Of a stretch of DNA of 64,000 bases, positions 25,317-33,983 are shown one piece after another. The notes below the pieces were generated by a model. The model was given only the letters and a program-made list of their open reading frames with translations, did not search any database and was not told the origin of the DNA. The position numbers were made by a program, and so were the translations under genes. The DNA is from Hwanghaeella sp964350445. Lineage in GTDB: Bacteria > Pseudomonadota > Alphaproteobacteria > UBA8366 > Aestuariispiraceae. How positions within the stretch are numbered: position 1 is the stretch's first letter; each line of letters begins with the position of its first letter. The stretch covers positions 73,145 through 137,144 of the forward strand of contig CAYGKA010000005.1 in the NCBI GenBank assembly GCA_964350445.1. Reading direction: 5' to 3'.

Positions 25317-26468
25317 ATGCAGGCGAATTGGTCCTATCCTACAACGATCTGGTTCGGCGCCGGGCGGATAGAGGAATTGCCGGTTGCGTGCGGCAAGGCG
25401 GGCATGGAACGCCCGTTGCTCGTCACCGATGCAGGGCTTGCGAACCTGCCGATCACGGCCCGTGCCCTGGATATTTTGGAGAAGGCCGGGCTTGGCCGGG
25501 GCCTGTTTTCCGGTGTCGATTCCAACCCGACTGATACCAACCTCGCCGCGGGGATCGATGCCTTCAAGGCGGGTGGGCATGACGGCGTCATCGCGTTCGG
25601 CGGAGGATCCGCCCTGGATGTCGGCAAGCTGATCGCCTTCCAGGCGGATCAGGTCCGACCGGTCTGGGATTTCGAGGATATCGGCGATTGGTTCACCCGC
25701 GCGAATGCGGAAGTGATCTGGCCGATTATCGCCGTGCCGACAACGTCGGGTACCGGGTCGGAAGTCGGGCGTGCCGGTGTTGTCACCAACACGGCGGAAG
25801 AAGTGAAGAAAGTTATCTTCCATCCCAAGATGCTTCCGTCCGTTGTGATCAGCGACCCCGACCTGACGGTTGGCCTGCCGCCGCATATCACGGCAGGGAC
25901 GGGCATGGATGCCTTCGTTCACTGCCTGGAAGCCTATTGCGCGCCGACCTATCATCCCATGTCGGAAGGGATCGCCGTTGAAGGCATGCGTCTGGTGAAG
26001 GACTACCTGCCGCGGGCTTTTGCAAAGGGCGACGATATTGAAGCGCGGGGCCACATGATGTCGGCCGCCGCCATGGGCGCGGTCGCCTTCCAGAAAGGTT
26101 TGGGCGGGGTTCATTCGCTCTCCCACCCGGCGGGCGTTCTGTATCATACCCATCATGGCCTGACGAACGCGGTCTATCTTCCCTATGTGCTGGCCTTCAA
26201 CCGGCCGTCGATCGAAGGCAAGATCGACCGTCTGTCGGCGTGGCTTGGAATCGGCGGCGGCTTCGACGGGTTTATGAAATATATCCTGGATGTTCGGTCG
26301 GAACTGGGCATTCCCCATACAAGTGCGGAAATCGGAATCGACGACAAACAGATCGAGCGGATGGCCGCGATGGCGGTTGTCGATCCGACCGCGGGCGGCA
26401 ATCCCATCCCGCTGACCGAAGAAATCTGCTGCGACCTCTATCGCCGGGCGCTTGCCGGCACTGTGTGA
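25317..26468 (+). CDS. Iron-containing alcohol dehydrogenase
   Basis: This group III NAD(P)-dependent alcohol dehydrogenase has 383 residues. The nucleotide motif GGGSALDVGK is at 95-104, TSGTGSEV follows, and the metal ligands are visible in GTGMDAFVHCLEAY (Asp/His) and GGVHSLSHPAGVLYHTHHG (two His). It is tightly linked to the gamma-glutamyl ligase, suggesting oxidation of an alcohol group on the imported or gamma-glutamylated compound, or reduction of its aldehyde product. Confidence 0.93.
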   Translation: MQANWSYPTTIWFGAGRIEELPVACGKAGMERPLLVTDAGLANLPITARALDILEKAGLGRGLFSGVDSNPTDTNLAAGIDAFKAGGHDGVIAFGGGSALDVGKLIAFQADQVRPVWDFEDIGDWFTRANAEVIWPIIAVPTTSGTGSEVGRAGVVTNTAEEVKKVIFHPKMLPSVVISDPDLTVGLPPHITAGTGMDAFVHCLEAYCAPTYHPMSEGIAVEGMRLVKDYLPRAFAKGDDIEARGHMMSAAAMGAVAFQKGLGGVHSLSHPAGVLYHTHHGLTNAVYLPYVLAFNRPSIEGKIDRLSAWLGIGGGFDGFMKYILDVRSELGIPHTSAEIGIDDKQIERMAAMAVVDPTAGGNPIPLTEEICCDLYRRALAGTV

Positions 26469-26528
26469 CGCGGTAGAGCCATTTGGCTCTTCTCTCGTTT
26501 CGGGTTTCCTCGCGCGCTTGGAGGCGTC

Positions 26529-27242
26529 ATGGAAGGGTTTCTTGCCCTTGGGTTTCTGGTTGGCATGCAGCATGCGCTGGAAGCCGATCATCTAGCGGCG
26601 GTCGGCACGATGGCTGCCGGCGGAAGTCATTCAAAGCGTGGACTCGCGCTTCGTGGCGCCGTTTGGGGGCTGGGGCATACGATCACGTTGTTCGCAATTT
26701 GCGCGGCGGTGATCCTGTTGGGTCTGACATTGACGGACCGCACGGCCGCCGTGCTGGAATTCTCCGTCGGCTGTATGCTTGTTCTGCTGGGGGTCGATGT
26801 CTTTCGGAGGATGCGAAAGAAGAAGATCCACTTTCATGTTCATGAGCATGGGGACGGCAAGGTTCATCTCCATGCCCACAGCCATCAGGGCGCGATGGCG
26901 CCGCATTCGAAAGACGATCATCGTCACCGGCATCCGACAGGCTTTCCCGTAAGAGCGCTGATCGTCGGGTTGGTGCATGGCGCTGCTGGATCGGCGGGGC
27001 TTCTCGCGCTGGCGGTGGCGGCGACCAAGGATGCCTGGACGGCCGTCGCCTATGTTCTCATCTTCGGGGTGGGGTCGATCATCGGGATGGCGGCACTCAC
27101 GGCAATTGCCGCCTGGCCGCTGCGCGCGGCGGAAAAGAATGCGGTGCGCGTGCACGGTCTGTTGAGCGTGATGGCCGGGCTTTTGGCGGTCGGAATCGGG
27201 GTCGACGTCATGGTTGAAACCTGGCCCACCGCTTTCTCCTGA
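26529..27242 (+). CDS. Nickel/cobalt transporter, NicO/HoxN-like
   Basis: This 237-residue membrane protein has the NiCoT signature H-x4-D-H (HALEADHLAAVG, near residue 17), about six helices and a central His-rich cytoplasmic loop (about 93-140, many His/Asp) that can bind metal. The second signature region HGAAGSAGLL is in the C-terminal half. It starts 60 bp after the alcohol dehydrogenase and might be co-transcribed. No nickel enzyme is in the window, so the metal and its user are unknown. Confidence 0.85.
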   Translation: MEGFLALGFLVGMQHALEADHLAAVGTMAAGGSHSKRGLALRGAVWGLGHTITLFAICAAVILLGLTLTDRTAAVLEFSVGCMLVLLGVDVFRRMRKKKIHFHVHEHGDGKVHLHAHSHQGAMAPHSKDDHRHRHPTGFPVRALIVGLVHGAAGSAGLLALAVAATKDAWTAVAYVLIFGVGSIIGMAALTAIAAWPLRAAEKNAVRVHGLLSVMAGLLAVGIGVDVMVETWPTAFS

Positions 27243-27334
27243 ACCTGTCGCCGGCCGGCTCGCCGACGCGAACTTGCCTGTGTGCTATGGTGGCGCCCGT
27301 GAACCGCCCATGCTGAGCGAGGAAGACCGGCTCA

Positions 27335-28663
27335 ATGCGTATCAATGCTGGCGGCATGCTGCGATGTGGAATGTTTCTCGCTCTGTTGATGCTTTCCCAG
27401 AATACGGCCGCCGCAAAGGACATCCATATCGACCTTCACGCTGAACCTGGCGGCAATGGTTCTGCGGCAAGCCCTTATTCTTCGATTGAAAAGGCCCTGA
27501 CGAGCAAGCCGGCGCATGGGACGAGGTTGGTATTGGCAGCGGGTTTCTATGGCGACCTGATCCTGCACGCGGCACAAGGGTTGACCGTTCAAGGCGGGGA
27601 AGGCGGTGCCGTTTTTTCCTCCGTGGCCATCGACGGTTCGTCCGATGTCATCCTCCGGTCCCTGACTGTCGATTGGGCGCGCCGGCATCCACTATCCGGC
27701 GACGAAGAGAGCAGCCGGCATAGCGCGGTTCGTATAAATCGAAGCCGCGGGATAACGATCGACGGCCTGACGATCCGGTCGTCGGAGGATGGTTCTTCAT
27801 GGACGGGCGAGGAGTGGCGTGCCCGTGCGGCCAGCGGGATAACCGCACAGGGGGAGAACCTGGTTATTCGAAACAACCGATTGTTCTATGTCCGCCATGG
27901 GATCCAACTGACCGGATCACATGGACTGATTGAGGGCAACACTGTGGCGCATTTCTCGGGCGACGGTCTGCGGGCCATCGGCGATTTCAATACGGTCCAG
28001 GACAATGTCGTCCACAGTTGTTACGCGGTCGACAAGAACCATGACGATGGGTTCCAGTCTTGGTCTTTGGGGGCTGACGGGCGCGCCGGCGCGGGTGTTT
28101 CCCGCGGAACCGTGCTGAGGCGGAATACGTTCCTTAGTTATCTGAAGCCGGGCCATCCCTTGCAGTGCCTGCTGCAGGGGATCGGCATGTTTGACGGTAT
28201 CTACGAGGATTGGCTGATCGAGAACAATCTTGTCGTTGTCGATCACTGGCATGGCATCACCGTTATGGGCGCGCGCCGCGTCGTAATCCGGAACAACACG
28301 GTTTTCGACCCGACGGACAACCGGGTCGGCCCCGCCGGGGTCCGGATTCTGCCGCACAAGGACGGACGGCAGCCGGAAGGGTCGTTGATCGCTAACAATC
28401 TGGCCCCGCGCAAATCCAAGGCCTGGCCAAAAGGATTCCCGCCGGTTCGCGGCGGGGTGGATTACCTGGGGAATGTATTCTACGGCAATCCCAGGAACGT
28501 GTTCCGCGATCCTGATAGGTTCGACCTCAGGCCCCATGCGAAGAGTTTCGGTACTGACTATGCAAAAGGAGACGTGCCGCAGGATGATTTGACCGGTTTG
28601 CCCAGGCCATGGGGCAAGCGCGCGGATGTCGGGGCATATGAATACCGCGGCGATGGGCAATAG
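27335..28663 (+). CDS. Secreted right-handed beta-helix (pectate-lyase-fold) protein
   Basis: The 442-residue protein has a Sec signal peptide (about 1-27), then 'GGNGSAASPYSSIEKAL' typical of DUF1565-type parallel beta-helix proteins and repeating 'IRNN', 'LIEGNTV', 'VLRRNTF', 'VIRNNTVFDP' rungs. GAGGAAG precedes the ATG by ten bases. Such proteins bind or cleave polysaccharides; no catalytic residues could be assigned. It stands before an ATP-grasp gene but with a 126-bp gap. Confidence 0.85.
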   Translation: MRINAGGMLRCGMFLALLMLSQNTAAAKDIHIDLHAEPGGNGSAASPYSSIEKALTSKPAHGTRLVLAAGFYGDLILHAAQGLTVQGGEGGAVFSSVAIDGSSDVILRSLTVDWARRHPLSGDEESSRHSAVRINRSRGITIDGLTIRSSEDGSSWTGEEWRARAASGITAQGENLVIRNNRLFYVRHGIQLTGSHGLIEGNTVAHFSGDGLRAIGDFNTVQDNVVHSCYAVDKNHDDGFQSWSLGADGRAGAGVSRGTVLRRNTFLSYLKPGHPLQCLLQGIGMFDGIYEDWLIENNLVVVDHWHGITVMGARRVVIRNNTVFDPTDNRVGPAGVRILPHKDGRQPEGSLIANNLAPRKSKAWPKGFPPVRGGVDYLGNVFYGNPRNVFRDPDRFDLRPHAKSFGTDYAKGDVPQDDLTGLPRPWGKRADVGAYEYRGDGQ

Positions 28664-28789
28664 CGGCTCTCCGGCGCGTTTGGAGCATTTCTTGCTTGGA
28701 AAAATTCGGGCGCTATTCCCAATAAAGTCGGGTGGGCGCATACTGGTCCGTCGGTAGAAGCCGCACGGCCAACCAGAAGGAGGGCCTGT

Positions 28790-29836
28790 TTGAACGTTTT
28801 GATCCTAAGCGCCAGCAGTAAATCCCTGCTGGTAAGAGCTTTCCAGGACGCGGTGCGGCCTTTTGGCGGTGGCGTGGTCGCCGCCGATGTTGCGGCGGAC
28901 AGTGCTGCCCTTCAGGTCGCTGACCGGGCCGTTCTCACGCCGCGCAGCAGCGACCCGCAATTCCTTGATGCCTTGAAAGCGATTTGCACGGCCTGTGACA
29001 TATCTCTCGTCGTTCCGACACGCGATGGGGAATTGCCCAGGTTGGCCCAAATCGCCGGACAGTTGCGGGAGCAGGGGATTGCCGTACTGGTTCCCTCGCC
29101 CGAAACCGTCGGCATTTGCTGTGATTCTTGGCGGTTCATGGCATTTTGCCGAAAAAACGGGTTTCCAACGCCGAAGACCTACCCGTCGCCGTCCGCTGTT
29201 GACCGTTTTCCGGTTTTCTGCCGCGCGGCCGACCGGACCGTCCCGCATCACGCGATGCGAATTTCCAGTAGGGAAGAACTCGCCGCCTACGAGACCCTGC
29301 ATGGCGCCGTTTCCGGTGGACTGATCGTTCAGGATTTCGTTGATTGGCCGGAATACAGCATAGACGTCTTGATGGACCTTGACGGCCGCCCGCTTCAGGC
29401 CGTCGCCCGGCGTCGAATCTCCACGCGGGCCGGCGAATCCTGGAAGACGCGGGTCGAGAAACTGCCCGAATTGACGGAGTCGGCACTAGCCTTGTCCGAG
29501 CTGCTCGGACTGGTGGGGCACAACAATCTCCAGGCTTTTTACGATCCCGTTGCGGGTGCGCAATTTATCGAGGTCAACGCCCGGTTCGGCGGTGCGTCGA
29601 ACTTGAGCATTCGGTCGGGCCTGGCCTCTCCGGAACGGTTGATTCAGATGGTGGCGGGCAATCAAGCCGCCGCCTCCGCGCCCCGGCCCTTGAACTATGG
29701 CGGAATGCTGCTGCGGCATGCGGAAGACATCATCGTCGATCACGATCCCATTCGGGATTGCGTCCCTTGGGAAGAATTGGGTGGCGCCCTGGAACGGGAA
29801 GGTCCTGACGCCAAGCGGGCGGGCCTGGACCGGTAA
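28790..29836 (+). CDS. ATP-grasp ligase family protein
   Basis: This 348-residue protein has a Rossmann-like pre-ATP-grasp N-terminus (MNVLILSASSKS), a central ATP-binding region and the C-terminal metal-binding motif 'FIEVNARFGGASNLS' of carbamoyl-phosphate-synthetase-like ATP-grasp enzymes. The start is a TTG, chosen because a perfect AAGGAGG (28777-28783) sits six bases upstream and no ATG gives a full N-terminus. It probably ligates an amino acid or small peptide; the substrate is unknown. Context (secreted beta-helix protein and lipoprotein) gives no firm clue. Confidence 0.85.
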   Translation: MNVLILSASSKSLLVRAFQDAVRPFGGGVVAADVAADSAALQVADRAVLTPRSSDPQFLDALKAICTACDISLVVPTRDGELPRLAQIAGQLREQGIAVLVPSPETVGICCDSWRFMAFCRKNGFPTPKTYPSPSAVDRFPVFCRAADRTVPHHAMRISSREELAAYETLHGAVSGGLIVQDFVDWPEYSIDVLMDLDGRPLQAVARRRISTRAGESWKTRVEKLPELTESALALSELLGLVGHNNLQAFYDPVAGAQFIEVNARFGGASNLSIRSGLASPERLIQMVAGNQAAASAPRPLNYGGMLLRHAEDIIVDHDPIRDCVPWEELGGALEREGPDAKRAGLDR

Positions 29837-29970
29837 CGGGGCCGTCGGCGTCGAAAAGTCGCAATTTTTTGATGCATGGAGAGCGGTCGCGGCGGTTCCC
29901 GTCGACAAGGCCGATCACCATATGGTTCGAACAAGCACTGTTTGACGCACCGCAACCAACGAGGCGGATC

Positions 29971-30429
29971 ATGGGTAAAACGATCGCTACTCTTGCAATT
30001 CTAGCAGTTCTCTCGGCATGCGCCGCGACAGACGGCGAAAAGGCCGCTGAAGGCCCGAAGGCAGACGAGAAGGCGCTTGCCGTCACCTGGGGAGCCGATG
30101 GATACGGCGACGGTTTCATCGTGAAACCTGTGCCCGGCGCTGCCGGGGAATTTCGCCTGCGCGTGTACTACCGCGACCCGTTTTCGACGAGTTCAACGGG
30201 CGTGGTAAATCGATGCTTCGGGCATTGGGACACGCGGGCCGTGGAAGGCGATGTCGGGAAAACCGAATCGGACGGTTACTGGCGGATCAACTGTGTCAGC
30301 GGAATACATGCCGAAGGTGTTTTCGTGATGGATGGCGCCGGAAACGGTGCGGGCGAAGGTTTCGACCAGCAGGGTCAACCGGTGCGTTTGTTCTTCGGGT
30401 CCCGTGCCGGTCAGCCTACGCAGAACTAG
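29971..30429 (+). CDS. Small lipoprotein of unknown function
   Basis: The 152-residue product starts with a short basic N-terminus and a lipobox LSAC (lipidated Cys at about residue 17), then a charged linker and a domain with two cysteines in the mature region (VNRCFGHW, WRINCVSG) that could form a disulfide. I do not recognise the family. The ATG at 29971 was chosen because the lipoprotein signal starts there. Its end overlaps the convergent MBL hydrolase by 14 bp. Confidence 0.75.
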   Translation: MGKTIATLAILAVLSACAATDGEKAAEGPKADEKALAVTWGADGYGDGFIVKPVPGAAGEFRLRVYYRDPFSTSSTGVVNRCFGHWDTRAVEGDVGKTESDGYWRINCVSGIHAEGVFVMDGAGNGAGEGFDQQGQPVRLFFGSRAGQPTQN

Positions 30430-31321
30430 AATAAAACCGGCTGGTGACGGTCGGCAGTGCGTCTTGCGTCGCGACGCGGCCCTGGGCCACCATCATCTGC
30501 AAATGGGCCAGGACGGACCGTGCCGCTGCGGGATAGAGTGCCGTCGGTATTCCCGCATACATTCGGGGCACCATTTCTTCGATAGTTGCAAGCCCATCGG
30601 ACAGGCAAGCCATGATCTGGCGTTCCCGGTCCAAACGGTGCTCGTACAAATGATCGACGAATTCGTGAGCGTTCCGAATGGGCGGCCCATGCGTCGGCCA
30701 GTAGGTCTGTTCCCGCCGATCTCTTAGTTTCTTCAGCGACGCCATATAATCCGCCATATTGCCGTCCGGCGGGGATACCACGGTGGTCGACCATCCCATG
30801 ACATGATCGCCGCTCAGCAGCGCATCCTGCTCTTCAAAGGCATAACAGAGGTGATTGGATGTGTGTCCCGGTGTGTGGACCGCATGCACCGTCCAATCCT
30901 TGCCCGACACCATCTCTCCATCGCGCAAACGACGATCGGGGTCGAATAGATAGTCGGCCCCTTCCTCGACGGCATCGGACCCGGCGCTTCCGCCCCCATG
31001 CGGACCGAAACCGTACGTCGGCGCCCCCGTCATTTCCCTCAGTTCGGCCGCAGCGGGGGAATGGTCCAAGTGGGTATGTGTGATCAGGATTGCGGCGACG
31101 GTTTCGCGTTTCAGCGCAGTCACAAGCGCCCGCACCGTGGCGGGGGATTTGGGGCCGGGGTCCACGACGGCGACTTCACCGGTTCCGACCACATAGATGC
31201 CGGTACCGTGAAAGGTGAACCGGCTGGGGTTCTCCACCACCAGCCGCCGCAATCCGGGTGCGACCTCAGCCAAATGTCCGTAGTCGAAGGACATCTCCTG
31301 AACAAATGGAATGCCTGCCAT
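30416..31321 (-). CDS. Metallo-beta-lactamase-fold hydrolase (LACTB2-like)
   Basis: This MBL-fold hydrolase has 301 residues, with the metal motif HTHLDH at 82-87, later metal ligands in VHTPGHTSNH and LLSGDHVMGW, and a C-terminal winged-helix-like segment typical of LACTB2-like proteins. I chose the ATG at 31321, where family similarity starts; the frame is open 66 bp further upstream. LACTB2 homologues act on RNA or thioesters, but the substrate here is unknown. Confidence 0.87.
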   Translation of the reverse strand: MAGIPFVQEMSFDYGHLAEVAPGLRRLVVENPSRFTFHGTGIYVVGTGEVAVVDPGPKSPATVRALVTALKRETVAAILITHTHLDHSPAAAELREMTGAPTYGFGPHGGGSAGSDAVEEGADYLFDPDRRLRDGEMVSGKDWTVHAVHTPGHTSNHLCYAFEEQDALLSGDHVMGWSTTVVSPPDGNMADYMASLKKLRDRREQTYWPTHGPPIRNAHEFVDHLYEHRLDRERQIMACLSDGLATIEEMVPRMYAGIPTALYPAAARSVLAHLQMMVAQGRVATQDALPTVTSRFYSSSA

Positions 31322-31408
31322 CGCGACGACTGTCCTGCATGAATCCAACAGTCTCAAACTAGGCCTTGCTCTATGCCGTTCTGTCAAATCGGCCTGGGCG
31401 AAAAAGCG

Positions 31409-31440
31409 AAAGCCCCCGAGGATTTCTCCACGGGGGCTTT
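31409..31440. terminator. Bidirectional terminator hairpin
   Basis: AAAGCCCCCG (31409-31418) and CGGGGGCTTT (31431-31440) form a 10-bp stem with A/T-rich flanks on both sides. It lies just past the stop of the XRE regulator gene (minus strand) and upstream of the MBL gene. Confidence 0.85.
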
Positions 31441-31454
31441 GACGAGAACAATGC

Positions 31455-31943
31455 CTACTTGTCGGTGTCGACCTTGGCTTGCGCCTTCACAAGGTCGAAG
31501 ACGCGCTTGCGGACCATCGGATCCTTGATCTTGTAATAGGCCCTGGCGAGTTCAAGTGTTTCCCGTTTCGCCATCGGGTCCGGTTCGAAATCGACTTCAG
31601 GAACGGGCTCCTCGGAAAGGCCGGCGCGTAGGCGCGGGCTGTTCCCGGCCACGTCGCTTGGCATGTCTTCGAAGAAGAACGTGATCGGCACATCCAGGAC
31701 ATTGGAAAGGTCCCAAAGCCGCGAGGCACCGACACGATTGGTGCCGCGTTCGTATTTTTGAACCTGTTGAAAGGTCAGGCCAAGCGCTTCGCCAAGTTTC
31801 TGCTGGCTCATGCCCAGCATGATCCGGCGCATGCGCATTCTGGATCCGACGTGAATATCAATGGGGTTGGGTACACCCGGGCGGCCAGCGGGGATCGGCC
31901 CATCCGGCGCTTCATAAACTACAGGTTTGCTTCGTCTAGGCAT
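31455..31943 (-). CDS. XRE-family HTH transcriptional regulator
   Basis: This 162-residue regulator has a Cro/C1-type HTH at about 34-90 (MRMRRIMLGMSQQKLGEALGLT, then FQQVQKYERGTNRV) and an acidic C-terminal region that may be a dimer or ligand domain. Members of this group are widespread in Alphaproteobacteria. A 13-bp perfect palindrome 27 bp upstream of the start suggests autoregulation. The gene is monocistronic and ends in a strong terminator. Confidence 0.92.
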   Translation of the reverse strand: MPRRSKPVVYEAPDGPIPAGRPGVPNPIDIHVGSRMRMRRIMLGMSQQKLGEALGLTFQQVQKYERGTNRVGASRLWDLSNVLDVPITFFFEDMPSDVAGNSPRLRAGLSEEPVPEVDFEPDPMAKRETLELARAYYKIKDPMVRKRVFDLVKAQAKVDTDK

Positions 31944-31969
31944 AGATCAAGAACTCCATCGGGACGCAG

Positions 31970-31982
31970 GTAGATAATCTAC
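31970..31982. promoter_or_regulatory. Palindrome upstream of XRE regulator, candidate operator
   Basis: GTAGATAATCTAC is a perfect 13-bp palindrome 27 bp upstream of the XRE start. Nearby GTGTCA (31984-31989) and TGACAC (32007-32012) form a second, wider inverted repeat. Both suit autoregulation. The rest of the 31944-32262 gap is A/T-rich and shows no further gene. Confidence 0.5.
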
Positions 31983-32262
31983 GGTGTCATCCAAGAATGT
32001 TACGATTGACACAGCGAGCCGCACGAAAACAACATTGCCGACTCTCACGACATTGTCATGGTTCATAGGGCTTATATCAAGAGTCGATGCTTTGGAACAG
32101 GAGCAAAACTTGGCAGGTCCAAGATAAAACTACAGGCGGTTACAGTCATTTATCATTATGCGCAGTAGTTGACTACCGTATGCTTCATTCAATAGTTCAA
32201 TTTTCGAGTGTTGTCGCGACGCTCTTGCCCGGTGCAAGAAAAAGTCAATTTCCAGAAAATTT

Positions 32263-32946
32263 ATGAAAAAACCGAAGCAAAATCGAATAACCCCAAAAGG
32301 CGAACTAGTTGCCAGCCCATCATACGGGATGTTCATGGGCAACCGGGGCGTGCTGCACGACGAAGAGGGGAATATAACGCATCGACGGTGGCGGCACAAA
32401 AACTGGATTATATGCAAAACCGCCTTCAAGGGCAGGAGGCGGCGTCTAATGGCGCCGAACCGCTATACCGAGTTGTTCTTCCTGGATGAAGCGACCGCCT
32501 TGGCGGCTGGCCATCGACCCTGTGCGGAGTGCCGGTATCATGCCTATGTCGGCTATCGCAATGCATTGGCACGCGCAGGCGTGGTCCCGATTTCGGAAAG
32601 TGCCGCGAGTCTCGATGCCAGGCTGCATGTCGAACGCGCCGTGCCCCGCACGTTTCTTCAGCGTCCATGGACAGCCGACTTAAAGGACCTGCCCAACGGC
32701 ACGATGATCGAGCTTGGCGGGCTATGCCTGTTGGTGGCCGGAGGGTCCTTACTGCAGTGGTCATTCGAAGGATATCATCTGGCCGGGGAAGCAAGCGGCC
32801 TGGCACCGGGATCGGTGACGGTGCTGACACCGGAGACCAGCGTCCGCGCTTTGGCGGCAGGCTACGAACCCGCGGTCCATGAAACGGCATTCAAAGCGTT
32901 GTCCGGACAAGAGGTTTTCTCCAAGGTTGCCGGGATATCATATTAG
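32263..32946 (+). CDS. Conserved hypothetical protein with GHRPCAECR motif
   Basis: This 227-residue cytoplasmic protein is not recognised with certainty. A basic N-terminal region (KNWIICKTAFKGRRRRLMAPNRYTELFFLDEA) leads to 'AAGHRPCAECRYHAYVGYRNAL' (about 83-104), which looks like the CxxC half of Ada-type or other small zinc sites. The C-terminus is compact with no membrane segment. The basic stretch plus CxxC would suit nucleic-acid binding, but this is inference. The start region is A/T-rich and lacks a strong ribosome-binding site. Confidence 0.7.
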   Translation: MKKPKQNRITPKGELVASPSYGMFMGNRGVLHDEEGNITHRRWRHKNWIICKTAFKGRRRRLMAPNRYTELFFLDEATALAAGHRPCAECRYHAYVGYRNALARAGVVPISESAASLDARLHVERAVPRTFLQRPWTADLKDLPNGTMIELGGLCLLVAGGSLLQWSFEGYHLAGEASGLAPGSVTVLTPETSVRALAAGYEPAVHETAFKALSGQEVFSKVAGISY

Positions 32947-33023
32947 CAGTATGGAGCGTGCCGGGGTATGCATGTGCGCGGGCGGCTTGCGACAACAGAG
33001 ATGAATTTGGAGAGGTAAGGGTC

Positions 33024-33863
33024 ATGGATCAGGAACAAATCACCGAAACCCTGAATCATGTCATGGAGCTGGTGACAGCCTATGGCCTGCAGGTGGTCGG
33101 TGCCATCGTCTTATTGGTTCTCGGTTGGATCGTGGCCGGTTGGGCCCGCAGTGCGGCCAGCAACGGACTCGGCAGAATCCGGGGCATCGATGAAACGCTT
33201 CAGCATTTCCTGTCGACGCTGGTGCGGTATTTGGTGCTGGCGGTTACGATTGTCATGGTTTTGGAACGTTTCGGCGTCCAGACGGCCAGCTTGATCGCAG
33301 TTCTCGGTGCGGCGGGCCTTGCCATCGGCCTTGCATTGCAGGGCACGCTCAGCAACTTGGCCGCCGGGGTGATGCTGCTGTTCTTCCGTCCGTTCAAGAT
33401 CGGGGATTTTGTCGATGCCGCCGGCGTTTCAGGCACGGTCAAGGTGATCAGCCTGTTCACGACCGAAATGGCCACCCCGGACAACGTCAAGATCATCGTC
33501 CCGAACAAGCAGCTTTGGGACACGTCGATCAAGAATTTCAGTGCCAACCCAACCCGGCGCGTCGACTTCCTGCTCGGCATAGGCTACGGCGACGATATCG
33601 ACAAAGCCTTCAAGGTGATTAAGGAAATCGTCGATGGGGACGCGCGTTGCCATAAAGACCCGGAACCGCAGATCGTTGTCGGCAATCTCGGCGACAGTTC
33701 GGTCGATATCATTGTACGCGTCTGGTGCAACGCCGGCGACTACTGGGGTATCAAGTTCGACCTGACGAAGGCTTTCAAACAAAGCTTCGACAAGGAAGGG
33801 ATTGAAATCCCTTTCCCGCAAAGGGTCGTTCATATGGTTAACGAAGGCGCGAACGACGCCTGA
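33024..33863 (+). CDS. mscS: MscS-family mechanosensitive channel
   Basis: This small-conductance mechanosensitive channel has 279 residues, three N-terminal helices and the pore helix region LGAAGLAIGLALQGTLSNLAAG, followed by the MscS beta domain FFRPFKIGDFVDAAGVSGTV and IVPNKQLW. GGAGAGG precedes the ATG at 33024. Length matches E. coli MscS (286). It protects against hypo-osmotic shock; a hairpin follows the stop. Confidence 0.92.
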   Translation: MDQEQITETLNHVMELVTAYGLQVVGAIVLLVLGWIVAGWARSAASNGLGRIRGIDETLQHFLSTLVRYLVLAVTIVMVLERFGVQTASLIAVLGAAGLAIGLALQGTLSNLAAGVMLLFFRPFKIGDFVDAAGVSGTVKVISLFTTEMATPDNVKIIVPNKQLWDTSIKNFSANPTRRVDFLLGIGYGDDIDKAFKVIKEIVDGDARCHKDPEPQIVVGNLGDSSVDIIVRVWCNAGDYWGIKFDLTKAFKQSFDKEGIEIPFPQRVVHMVNEGANDA

Positions 33864-33880
33864 TATCCCTTCGTGAGCAT

Positions 33881-33901
33881 GCCCCGGCCTCTGGCCGGGG
33901 C
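33881..33901 (+). terminator. GC-rich hairpin after MscS gene
   Basis: GCCCCGGCC, TCT, GGCCGGGGC forms a 9-bp perfect stem 17 bp after the stop, but no T-tract follows, so its strength as a terminator is uncertain. Confidence 0.55.
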
Positions 33902-33983
33902 GCTTGCATCTCCGCCGGACCGGACCCTTATTAGAGAAAGAGATTTCTCTAGGGTGCCCGGTGCCGGGGTGGAGGCCTGATCT

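Noticed and set aside
24831..26591. Long minus-strand open frame of 586 codons opposite the ligase and alcohol dehydrogenase
   Set aside because: Composition is Arg/His/Gly/Pro-rich without domains, and it lies antisense to two well-conserved enzymes; a GC-rich codon shadow.
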